Shown here one piece after another: positions 48,615 to 59,225 of a stretch of 64,000 nucleotides of DNA. The notes under the pieces were generated by a model that searched no databases, had not been told where the DNA came from, and worked only from the letters and a program-made list of their open reading frames with translations. Both the position numbers and the translations under genes were made by a program. Source of the DNA: Blasia pusilla (taxonomy: Eukaryota > Marchantiophyta > Marchantiopsida > Blasiales); NCBI GenBank assembly GCA_050084515.1, contig CM114275.1:18290001-18354000 (forward strand), in the 5' to 3' direction. How positions within the stretch are numbered: the stretch's first letter is position 1; each line of letters opens with the position of its first letter.

Positions 48615-51165
48615 ATGTAACCATGAATTTATATTGGAATTTCAAAGATTTTATGAGAGAGCTTCAAGGGTATGAAATTGGGAAGTTAATGCCAAAGACG
48701 TTGAGAGGTTGAATGCATTTTGTTCCTAACAAGGTATTAACTTGAGAAGAGTATATCTCAATCTCAAGACATACAAGAAGGAGAAGCCTAACATTGTAGA
48801 GATAATTCTACTAGAAAGATTTTGTGTAGAATTAAAATTGCTCAACGTCTTTGTGAGGGACGTAGTACTTTGGTGAGAAAGACATTGGTAGTTCTGAGTG
48901 GAATTATGTGGATTCTTAGGAAGGATGTGATCATTGATTATGATCTTGAGGATACTCGGGGCTCATGTGTATAGGAAATTTTGTATCATTGTAAAATGAA
49001 CCAAATCCATGTCTTTAATGAATATATTTACTATTTCATGAACTTCAAGATATTTAAGGAAGCATCTTGATTGTATTAAATACAATCAATTATGTGAGAG
49101 GAGATATTTTCTTCTATTTCTCATCGAGGAATAGTTCCTATGGTGGGAAGGTTGATAGAGGATCCATTACATGCCATCTATTCATAATGGAATGGTGAGC
49201 ACCTTGAAAATTAGGTGCAAGCATATCATATCTCGAGGAACAGAGGGGCAATTTTAGGAGAGTTGCATAAGATCAAATGTCACATGGTGGCATCAAATGT
49301 CATCCATCTTGTGGTTGCCTTGCTTATTACCATGGAGACTCTAGGTCATTCTACACAAACATGGAGTTCTTTGTACCGACCTTCATGCTAGGAATATTTT
49401 CATCCATTTTGGATCCAATTGTAAGCCATACATTGAGCTTGGAGATTGGGGAAATGCCTTGTGGGATGATGAGTGCTTAATCTTGCCTCACAAATAGGGT
49501 CCTCATGAACAATTTTTTTTTTGTTTGGCACGTAGAATGAGAGTTGATCACAAAGCCTAAGAATATTCCTTTTAGCATAACCACAAACATCTATACCATA
49601 GGAATGATTTTGGAGAATTTGAACTATGTGACATACAACCTCGCTCTCAAGGATGCCTATGCGAATGTAAGATGGACTTATTTGGATAGGATTCAAAAGT
49701 GGGCATTAGCTCTCAGCCCCTCCAACCGCATAAGCCTAGAATAAATTATTACACAATAAATATTTAAGATAAAATATAAAAATATTAGGTGTAGATAATA
49801 TAGATTCGGGATTAAGACCATGCACACATATCATTAAATTTATGATGATGGGATTTTTATTAGCACCAAGACAGGAAACATCTAAAAAGGTGATCAAACA
49901 AGAAAGTGATCTTCGTCTTCATTACCAAAGATGAATTGAAGACACAATTGGACTACGCCATGGACCCATATATTCTTAAGGAAAAGTTCAAGAAGTCATG
50001 TCTCAAATGGCCAAATCGTAAAATTCTTGATTTTGCAAGGAAAGTGGGAGAAGATGACTAGAAGAAGGATTGGGCCTTATTCAAAGGCCTTGAAAGTTAT
50101 GAGGATCTTTGGATTAAAAACATGAAGTCATTAAGAAAGGTACTTTTTAAGCTCAAAGTCGCAGAGTTGATAAAGGAGATGGAGGTAATTTATGGTGATG
50201 TGGTCGTTGAGAAGAGATAAGAGATCGCGAGACAAAGATGAAATATCTCTATGGATGCAATCAAAATGACCAAGGCTTGTTACTTTGCCAAAATTTGGAA
50301 GGATACGCACATAACATCACCATTAGCTATCATCTTCTTAGCTGCAGAGAGAAGAGGAAGGAGAGACTTTACCACAACGAGCATCATTAGGCTTGGAGGC
50401 TAACACCGTCACGATGGATTATCGAGAATCCTTGGAGGCCTACATCTTTTATGGATGGAAACATAACATATCGGCCTAGTGAAGAGGAGATAGATTATTG
50501 AGAGAAAAGACTTATGAGCATGTGAGAAGTGTTTTGAATAATACGAATGTAGGTTGTAATTTGAGTTTTGATGGCATGCAGAGAGTTTTGATTGCCCTAT
50601 ATATAGGGATGCAATTCCTTGAACCTTTCATGGAGAATGATTTGCATAAAAGCAAGGTTATTTCTCCTCAATCATAGTTGGAAATTTTGATAAAGAATTC
50701 CAAATTAACTTTTGATATGGAAGCCAAATTCAACATTTTGAAGAGAAAATACCAATTGTTGTCTGAGGAGCATATGAGTTTGAAGAGAGAGAGAGATAGA
50801 GAGGATTTTAAATGAGTCAATCTCCAAAGATGAGCTAAATAGAAGACAAAGAGCTGTAATGGCACACCACATGGATCCATCATGGGGAGACGATAGTAGG
50901 AAATGGATGAATAGTTGTAATGGAAAGCAAGGGAAAACATTAGAGAAATCACACTTGAGACAAATTCTATGCAAAGATCGTTTCATGAAAGAGGTTGATA
51001 TGATCTTATTTCAACCTCTTGAGCAGTTATGGCCATATGCTCTATGTGCAACATGGGAGAATGCAATGGATCCCAATGCCGCCAACTTTACGTCTATCAT
51101 GTTGGAACTAACACCTCTCAATCGAAGCAAACAAGACCAGAACAATGTTACACGTGTGGATTGAC
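48615..51165 (+). pseudogene. Kinase/coiled-coil gene, copy 1 (decayed)
   Basis: I do not recognise the family. In shifting frames the order is: a helical N-terminus (HEFILEFQRF..., then LRRVYLNLKTYKKEKPNIVE); a kinase-like domain with HRGIVPMVGRLIEDP, CTDLHARNIFIHFG (49,372-49,413) and LGDWGNAL (49,438-49,461) in one frame; and ENLNYVTYNLALKDAYANVR. A Lys-rich linker follows, with KKDWALFKGL and FKLKVAELIKEMEV, then a coiled-coil tail (FNILKRKYQLLSEEH, EVDMILFQPL). The catalytic loop has Cys-Thr-Asp for His-Arg-Asp, and the DFG position is DWG. The glycine loop is decayed. Several stops break it. It is colinear with copy 2 at 59.2-62.1 kb over about 2.6 kb. Substrate and role are unknown. 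Confidence 0.65.
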
Positions 51166-51169
51166 CTAT

Positions 51170-53150
51170 TTTTCACCAGAGTACCGTGGCGCCGGAAAGC
51201 CCAAGCTAATTGGATGAGGGAAATTGCCATAGTAGACAGAGGGGTCCTCAAACCGAATAACTTGCCAAAATTCATGATTTGCTTCAACCCAATTGCCACA
51301 AAAGGTTAGTATGTGAGAAGCACATGTAAATTCTATCATTGGCATCAATATTGTCTATAAAAGGCCATATCATTATCACACAAGTATCCAACTTATAGAC
51401 AAACTTGGTCAAGAAGACTTTATCATCCTTTTGGTATATCTTTTCCCGCACCATATAATAATGCACCAACTTTGTGTTATAAGGGATCGCAAGACCAAGA
51501 GAACTTCACTTCTAGTTTGGGAAATTGTAATCCCCAATCAAATTATAAACATGAAGTAAACATAGATGGGGTGGTTTAAGGAGAAATCCCATGACAACAA
51601 AGAATTGATAGAACGATGCAGTTATGGATTATTCACTTCATTAACATTTACGATCGAGGAAAGCTCATTCATGGAATTGCCATAGATCTCCAAAATCAAG
51701 AAGCGGAGGGCTTCTTCTTTGGACACAGATTGAATCGATAAAATTTTGGGATGCCCTCAACACAACTCATCACCTTGTTCTAAACGGTCATCTTAATCTA
51801 TCAGTGGATGAACTTGTCTTGAGGAGACTCAAATTGATCTTGCCACCTTTCTTATGACAGATATTCCTCAAAGGATAGAAGAGGGATATCCACGAACATA
51901 CCATTACCCTTGTTGAATACATGAGGAACTCATCGAATTCTTTGAGAGACATTGGAAGATGTTGTTGATTCAGGTAACACAATACACAAAATATTGTGAA
52001 GTTGATGCATCGTTGGAGAGAGTTGTTCCTTGTGAATGGGAAAGGCACATGACTAGAGCTAAGGAAAGAGTTAGGGAGATATCTTAATCAATGTTAGATA
52101 CATCTGATGAAGGATCAGATAAGATAAGATGAGCTAATCTTCATAGCTTTGCAATGTACATTGCGAGTACTCCTCTCAATCTATGGGTAGCACCCATTTA
52201 TGTAAAAAAGGTATAGAATATTTTTTGGGAAGTGGCTTCTCTATATAAACTTATGAACCAACACTACAACTCTTGGATAAAATTGAATGCATGTTTCTTC
52301 ATCAAGTTCTATGAATGGTGATTTTTAGATCAAAGATCAAAGGTTATATGGAGTTGGAAGATTTTCTGTTCTAATACTTTCAAATTAGAAATTTTTCCTT
52401 CATCCTACTACTACGAATTTATGAACATTACTACTACGAATTTATGAACATTACTTAATTAACAAGACATATTATTAAGAGCCACTTCTCAAATATGTCC
52501 ATAAATTGAGTTCATAAAATGTCTCAATTTTTTTTAGTTCTATCCTTGAGTAAGCTAAAAATTATGATGAGGGGAAGATTTTATTATATAAAAGTATAAA
52601 TATATTAAAAACATAAATATGTTTTATTATTTTCGAGCTCTTAAATTTTAAATTTATAAGGAGATATCAAAGATCAGAAAAAAATTACAACATTATAAAA
52701 CTTTCCCAAAAGAAATTTCCAAAGTTTCTCTCATATACTATTAAAGGTATGATATGAGTTAAAATATGAGTTTGTTTTTTAAGGAAAATTAATTCATATT
52801 TTAGGAAAAAAAATTATATAAGACTGTTGGGATAAGTATAATTCTTAAAAAAATTTGTAAAATTTATATATATGTATATCTCTATTTTTCAAGAAAATTG
52901 TGAATCTTTTTAAAAGTATTTTTTATGATCTATTGTTACTTTTTTTAATATTTTTAGGATTCCCTTATTTTTAATAATATATTTTATTCTTTATTTTCAA
53001 TAATTTTTTAACTTGCATTGGAGGGGTATTCTTAATTTTTTGATAGTTTTTTTTCTGTTTTAATCTTGCAATTTTTTTAATTAAATTCTTAACTTTCATG
53101 ATTAACAGATTATTTAACAAATTAAATTTGACATTTTCTTTTGTCAAAAA
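51170..53150. other. Intergenic DNA downstream of kinase-like copy 1
   Basis: A plus-strand stretch at about 51,850-52,110 can be read as IEEGYPRTYHYP..., ELIEFFERHWKMLLIQV and WERHMTRAKERVREIS. It is acidic-basic and helical, but I cannot assign it. From 52,300 on the DNA is extremely AT-rich and featureless. Confidence 0.4.
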
Positions 53151-53156
53151 TCATCG

Positions 53157-53451
53157 TGGTTGCACAAAAATGGACTTGTCCGTCCATATGACAAAGATCG
53201 ACAAACAAGTTTGGACATGTCCACGGACATGGATTGCAAAAGATATAGGCCCATACTTATAATTTATAGTGGAACGGTGGGTAAAGATGGGTAGGATAAT
53301 AAGGGGGGAAGGAGTAAGATACAAGAAAGTGCGAATCACAAAGGCAAGTGGGGGGATTAGAAAGAAGAGGAAGATGGGGCCCACATAAACAAATCCTTCT
53401 ATAGAATGAACGTAATTTCACGGACATGGACTTTGTCCATATGCAACCTTG
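53157..53451. mobile_element. About 295-bp element with inverted GGTTGCA ends
   Basis: The left end reads GGTTGCACAAAAATGGAC and the right end, reversed, reads CAAGGTTGCATATGGACAAAG. Both continue with GTCC words. The interior is purine-rich and non-coding. No target duplication is evident, so it may be a MITE of the same family as the larger CAAGGTTGC-ended segments, or simply the right end of one of them. Confidence 0.45.
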
Positions 53452-53719
53452 GAAATTATATTATTAAACTATTTATTTATTTATTAAAATCTTATAATCT
53501 TATTTAAATATTGAATTACCCAAATAATTAAGCTTCTAAAGTATTCCTCGTTTTTTAAATTTTTATTTTCTTTACTAATATGTTGTTTTTTCTATAAAAA
53601 ATCAATTTCCTTTTTAAATAATCATGCAAAAATTTATTCGATAATTTTATTCTTCAAGTTCGTTCTAGAGGTTCACTATATTGATATTCTAGTAAAGCAA
53701 AGAGAAGCATCCCTTTTTA

Positions 53720-54640
53720 ATCATATCTAAGTGTATGATCATGATATGAAATTTGGGCTACTATATTATCCATATGTATGAAAATGGAGTTGTGACCAAA
53801 ACACCAAAAATGGAAAAATTGTTCATGGAGCTATACGAATTGAACCTTATAAGGAAAGAGTGTGCGTCTATTTTTCATCTTATTCAAATATGTTATCTTT
53901 ATCTAAGATTTGGGTTTCTTCATCATCTAAGTATATCTAAGCTTCTTTAAGGTTTTCACTGAAAATGAGGTTGTGACCAAACCCAAAAATAGATAAATGG
54001 TCTTTGGACCCATGCAAATAAACCTTCTAAGCAAAGAGGGTGTGCCTATTTGTCATCTTCTTCAACTATATCATCTTGATGTGAAATTTGGGCCATTTCG
54101 AAAGTTTATTCAGCTTTGTGCAAAATCTCAATGAAAATGGAGTTGTGATCAAAATCCCCAAAAAAGATAAGTGCTTTTTTGGACCCGCACGATTAAATAT
54201 TCCAAGGAATCGAAAGACGGCGTGATCATCTTATTCAAGTTTGTGATCTTGATAAAAAAATTTGTTATTCTTCATCATCTAAGTGTATCTAAATTTCCTA
54301 CAAAATTCCACTCAAAATGGATTAAGAACCAAAATCCCAAAAATGGATAAGTGTTTTTGGACCCGCATTAATTAAATCTTATAAGGAAAGAGGATGTGTC
54401 GATATTCATCTTGTTCAAATATATGGTCTTGATTTGAAATTTGAGTCACTTCATCACCCAATTTTATTTAAGTTTCCTACAAATTTCCAATGAAAATGGA
54501 GTTGTGATCAAAATCCAAAAAATAGATAAGTGTTTTTTGACTCAAATGAATTAACCTTGTAAACCAAGACGATCTGTCCATTTTTATTTTGTTCAAGTTT
54601 GTTATATTCATGTGAAATTTATCACATGAATATAGGTTTT
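53720..54640 (+). repeat. Satellite-like tandem array, monomer about 172-181 bp
   Basis: Monomer starts (GAAAATGGAGTTGTGA or variants) lie at 53,780, 53,961, 54,133, 54,313 and 54,492, giving spacings of 181, 172, 180 and 179. A partial monomer precedes the first. Each unit repeats ..CCAAAAA.GATAAGTG, TTTGGACCC.., TTAA.CTT..AAG.AAAGAGG, ATCTT.TTCAA, GATCTTGAT.TGAAATTTG and TCATC. Copies have diverged substantially. The length is that of a nucleosome repeat, as in many plant centromeric or subtelomeric satellites. Confidence 0.85.
54605..54632. repeat. Hairpin at the end of the satellite array
   Basis: TATTCATGTGA and its exact reverse complement TCACATGAATA enclose the 6-base loop AATTTA. 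It terminates the array, beside the 3' remnant of the copia relic. Confidence 0.8.
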
Positions 54641-54679
54641 ATTTTTACCAATTTTCTTTATTTCTATTAACAGAAAAAA

Positions 54680-56712
54680 TATGTATTTATTGCATTAAGG
54701 TGCCCCGCACCCTGATACAATATAGGAATAGATAATCCTAATAATGCTACTCCATAAACCACCTACGTCATATTAATATGATTCCATTACGAGTTTCAAT
54801 TCTACCTCCATTAACGAGATCACTTTGTTCTACTCAATCATCCTGAATGCCTTCAAGATTTCTCTAATATACTTTTGTTGAGAAAGAAAATTAAAATCTA
54901 GCTATTACCAAATCTTGAGGCTAATAAAGTAATGCAAAAGACCTTAATGTGATATTTCAAACTCAAATTTCAACGCTTCCTTCATTTCCTCTATTTTCTT
55001 ATTGTGGTCTCCTTTCATGATGAGATCGTCCACATAAGGGACTATCAACATAAACACATGAAAAATTTCTTTTGATAGACTCTTGATGAGACCCTTAGCT
55101 ACTAAAAAATGTATCTACTCGTGGCTACCATGTAGTCATACCCTTGGAGCTTACTTTGATCCATACAATGCTCGATGAAGCAAACATACTTTCTCTATCC
55201 ATCTGGATGTCTCAAAACTTGGTGGTTGACATACATACACCTCCTTCCTAAGACTTCCATTAAAAAATGCAGACATCACATTGTAGTGGTGACAACGTCT
55301 TGTTTACGCCAGTGCTAGAAAAATTCGAATGGTTGTTATCCTTGCGTTTGGAGCAAAAGTCTCATAGTGATCAAAACGTTCAATGTGTGAATAGCCTTAT
55401 GCAACCAACCTCACTTTGAGTTTATCCAATTTACTTGGTCTTACACTCCCATTTGGTACAAATTATTTTCCAATCCTTTGGCTTCTCAATCATAGTCCAA
55501 GTTTCATTTCTTTGAATAGCATCCATCTCCATCTCCATGGCCTCTTTCCATTTAGACTCAGCACGAGCCTCATGCAAGCATGATGGCTTTTCCACCTTTA
55601 AGACCTCTGTCATTAAGGCCATATTGACAAGATGTTCGGAAGCTCTATCCCTCTCCTCTAGTCATTCGGATCTCCTTGGATGTATAGTGACTTCATTAGT
55701 TGTTGGTAGATCCTTACCATACAATAAATGCTTTATCCACTTAGGGTATGACGACCGTAGTGGAAGAGCATGATGATCTTTGTAATCATTGCCAAATTCT
55801 TCTTCACTGCTGTTAACATTGTTCATATGCTCTGGTAGGTTATCTCTTCATGTGAGGATAATATGGACGGATCACTGATATCTGCCACCTCACAAGGCCA
55901 TTCTTGGAACACCACATCGTGACTCACAAGCATCTTCTTTTCCTGAAGACACCATAATCGATAAGCTTTAAACTCGACATTGTATCCCATAAAGTTGCAC
56001 TTCCTACTCTTGGACTCAAACTTGGTTTTTTTATACATTAGGAATATGTACAAAACACTCGCTACCAAAATTCTTGAAGTGTTGGACCGATGGTACCTTA
56101 TCTTAGTATGCTTGATGAGTAGTCATGCCTTGCACTAACTTGGTAGCACATCTATTTAGAAGATAAACGGTAGTATTAAAAACTTTTAGCCCAAAAACCT
56201 TTTGTCAAACCTTTTGCTTTCATCATACATCTTGTCATCCCCACCATTGTTCGGTTTTGATGCTTATCAACTCCATTTTGTTATGGTATATGTGTCATGG
56301 TTATCTATTGCTTGATTCCATGCTCCCCCAAATATTTGTGAATTCTATTGATAAAAAATCTCCTCCTCGATCAGTGCGAAGCTTCTGTACCTTTTTTCCT
56401 CTCTCATTCTCAACGAACTTGTGCCATATCTCAAAATTTCCAAAAGCATTTGCCTTATCCCGAAAGAAATACACCCACATCTTTCTACCATAATTGTTGA
56501 AAACTAAAAGAAAGCAGAAAGAATCACCTAATACCATAGTTTGTATCTTGCCACATAGGTCAGCATTTATCAACTGTGGAGGAGACCTTGCTCTATTTTT
56601 GGACTCTTGTGGGAATGTTTTACGGTGTTGCATGCCCATCATACTAGCTTCACATGCATTTGACACTCCAAATATTCTTGGTAAAATCAAAACCATACAA
56701 AATTTCCAAGAT
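54680..56712 (-). mobile_element. Copia retrotransposon relic: integrase to reverse transcriptase
   Basis: On the minus strand the integrase is at 56,700-56,260, with CEASMMGMQHRKTFP, LINADLCGKIQT, RKMWVYFFRDKANAF and KLRTDRGGDFLS carrying the catalytic Asp. The linker KSRKCNFMGYN...YRLW follows at about 56,010-55,950. RT starts at 55,610 with CLHEARAESKWKEAMEMEM and runs through EVYVCQPPSFE, CLLHRALYGSK and YVDDLIMKGDHN, then a QQKYIREILKAF-like stretch near 54,860. It fades at about 54,680. Stops and frameshifts are frequent. The 5' part of the element continues at 63,624-64,000 beyond a large insert. Confidence 0.85.
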
Positions 56713-56799
56713 GGTACACGGACAAAGTCCATGTTCACAGATGTCTCCATGCCCACAAACTTGTGTCCGTTCCTAGGTTGGACATATCTCTTTGGGCCT

Positions 56800-57380
56800 G
56801 GGTACTTGTGGCGTGCATCAGATCGAGCCTGCTAATGCTCGCAATTAGCCAGCCCGCACCCTCCCAAGGTTGCACGGAAACAAAAAAGTCCGTCCATGGG
56901 ACAGACATACCCGGACATGAGAAATTGGTCGCGAGCCCGATTTTTTTTGGCACCCGGTTCGACAGTGGGAACTCCCCGCGGGAATAGGTTTGGGAACACG
57001 CAGCAACCGAAGCGGGGATAAGGTTTTGGCGATGAAGCCGGGCGGGCCAGGCGGGCCAGCGAGGTTGAAGTCGTAGAAGAAACCACCCACGCAGGCTTAG
57101 GGCTAAGGGCGGACCTCATGGGCTGGGGAGAGGCCAGGCGTAGGCTCACAGCGGGCTTACGAGCCAAAGGCGAGCTAAGGGACGGGTTGAAGGCAAACAT
57201 GCGGCCCGATCGTAGGCCACACGAGCTAGAAGTAGGCGGGCAGGGCGGATAGCGAGCAAGGGGCATGGCTCAATGCGATTGACAACGGGTTGAGCGGGTA
57301 TAAGCCACGGGCGAGCAGGCGGGCCCATCACATACAAAAACAGCGAGGGGCTCAAGGGAGCCCATCAAAAGGGCTGGGAA
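56800..57380. repeat. GC-rich subterminal patch, left side of the 6.9-kb insert
   Basis: The stretch is dense in GCGGGC, GGGCCA, CGAGC and GGGCGG words with interrupted open frames on both strands, which I treat as composition effects. It corresponds in inverted position to 62,870-63,560. Confidence 0.55.
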
Positions 57381-57420
57381 AGCGGGAGCTATTGGCGGTT
57401 TGAAAGGAAAAAAATTGGCA

Positions 57421-57856
57421 GTTTGAAAGGATGAAAGGCAAGTTCTAATGAGTCTTAAATACGATTAGTGTAGGGGGAACATGTTTGACGGCTTGACGGG
57501 TTGGAGTAGGGTGGTTGTAGTAGAGAATAAGTTAGTTAGAAATGAGAATAATTGGAGAAATAGGGATATTATTGGTGGAGAGAGGAAGGAGAGTGTTAAA
57601 CTTGAATTTGCATAGGGTGGTTGTATTGGAAGGTAGGTTAGTTGGGAATAAAAGTAGGTAAAAAAGTTAGGATCTGTAAAAAAAGAAATGCGATAGAAGG
57701 ACAAATTTTGTTTTTTGTAAATGGTGATTAGTGGAGATGGCTTAGTAATAAATTGTAATTGGGGGTAGATGATATGGCGAGTTAGAAGGGTTCATTGTCT
57801 TCCTTTCATCTTCCCTATATAAACTTGCTCATTTTTTCTATACCCTCACAATCTCA
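57421..57856 (+). promoter_or_regulatory. TATA-bearing duplicated block, copy 1
   Basis: The block is 436 bp and is near-identical, apart from indels, to 58,684-59,225. Both start GTTTGAAAGGATGAAAGGC and end CCCTCACAATCTCA. A good TATA box (TATATAAA, 57,816-57,823) lies 337 bases before the ATG of the BED zinc-finger ORF, in the same orientation. The high identity compared with neighbouring DNA suggests a recent duplication. Confidence 0.6.
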
Positions 57857-58159
57857 TTCCTCCCTTCATGTCTTACTCTCTTTTGTGGAGGTTTTTTTCT
57901 CCATAGATAGTTGAGCTTGATAAGTGAGAATAAGCCGCTGGATAACCCTGATAATTGAAGATACCTCGGTTATCTAGGTTAGCATATTGATCTTTCTTGC
58001 TCATAGTGAGTATTCCAAGTTTGTCATTGGAGCATTCACGAACAATATTTGGTGTAATTTGCATACATTTTACCAATCGATATATTTATTATTGACATTG
58101 TAACATTGTTGCGAATGATCCAAATGTTGTTGGGTGAGTGTTAGTGTCTACCTGTAGTC

Positions 58160-58501
58160 ATGACCAAAGCCAGAGAGCTCCAACATAGCGTGAAGGAACA
58201 TTGGGAAGAAGTACAAATGGAAGGTGGAACATCAAGCAGATGGCAGTGTAAGTATTGTTCCTATTCTATGAAAATCTATCATAGCACTCAGATGGTGGAG
58301 CATTTTACACGAGAGAGAAAAAAGGCAAAGAATAGGAATCATGATACCCATCATGACAAATTATGTGTGAAGGTCCGTGCAAGTGTGCAACGGGATTTCC
58401 AAAACAAGGTACCGATGGGAAATAGACAAAGAAGGGAAGCGAGATCCTCGAGTGAAGTGGAGAGGTTGACGCCATTACAAATAGGTTCTCAACATACATG
58501 A
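58160..58501 (+). CDS. BED-type zinc-finger protein, hAT-transposase-like N-terminus
   Basis: The 113-residue ORF has WQCKYCSYSMKIYHS at about residues 28-42, then QMVEHF and basic residues. This follows the W-x-C-x2-C...H-x-x-x-x-H pattern of BED fingers that bind DNA at the ends of hAT transposons. CVKVRASVQRDF further on resembles the ...VP.DVR..M...L segment next in hAT proteins. The ORF stops before any RNase-H-like catalytic domain or hAT dimerisation domain, so it is truncated or only a first exon. It sits between two copies of a TATA-bearing block inside the 6.9-kb insert, and could be what remains of the transposase that moved the insert. Confidence 0.55.
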   Translation: MTKARELQHSVKEHWEEVQMEGGTSSRWQCKYCSYSMKIYHSTQMVEHFTRERKKAKNRNHDTHHDKLCVKVRASVQRDFQNKVPMGNRQRREARSSSEVERLTPLQIGSQHT

Positions 58502-58683
58502 AATAGTATTTATGTTGTGTCAAGTGTTGATGGGGTTGTGGACATGCCACCTCGATTGAGAACTAGTAGTTCTGTGAAGAAGCAAGCCGATCTGAGGTAT
58601 TCTTTCAAGATGCAAGGAAAAGGGAATGACATATGGGCAAAAAAAGGCAAGCTATTGGCAAGATGCTTTCAAAAGAAGTTTTG

Positions 58684-59225
58684 GTTTGAAAGGATGAAAG
58701 GCAAGTTCTAATGAGTCTTGGATAATTTTTTTTTGGGGACCATTCACGGATTAGTGTATGGGGAACATGTTTGGTGTCCACAAAGTGAGGTCATGATTGA
58801 GTTGGTGACAAGGGGGAGGGGTTGAGTGAGGTAGGGTGGTTGTAGTAGAAAATAAGTTAGTTAGAAATGAGAATAATTGGAGAAATCAAGATTTTGCACA
58901 AATGTAAAAAAAACTTTTATATTGGTGGAGAGAGGAAGGAGAGTGTTAAACTTGAATTTGCATAGGGTGGTTGTAATTGGAAGGTAGGTTAGTTGAAGGG
59001 AATAAAAGTAGGTAAAAAAGTTAGGATATGTAGAATTGAGGAGGAAAAAAGAAATATTTCAATAGAAGGACAAATTTTGTTTTTTGTAAATGGTGATTAG
59101 TGGAGATGGCTTAGTAATAAATTGTAATTGGGGGTAGATGATATGGCGAGTTAGAAGGGTTCATTGTCTTCCTTTCATCTTCCCTATATAAACTTGCTCA
59201 TTTTTTCTATACCCTCACAATCTCA
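58684..59225 (+). promoter_or_regulatory. TATA-bearing duplicated block, copy 2
   Basis: This is the second copy of 57,421-57,856, longer through several inserted stretches (near 58,721, 58,770 and 58,890). It retains TATATAAA at 59,185-59,192. That box now points straight into the 3' end of the minus-strand kinase/coiled-coil gene and so could drive an antisense transcript. Confidence 0.6.

Noticed and set aside
53720-54640. CRISPR-like array
   Set aside because: Units of about 180 bp repeat along their whole length with no repeat/spacer alternation; this is a satellite in a plant genome.
56832-57266. 144-residue minus-strand frame rich in Pro, Ala and Ser
   Set aside because: It results from the GCGGGC word composition of the transposon subterminal patch, with overlapping frames on both strands.
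57421-59225. Reading the duplicated TATA block as paired LTRs of a small retroelement
   Set aside because: The starts are not TG, only about 35 bases follow the TATA box in each copy, and no primer-binding site follows the first copy.
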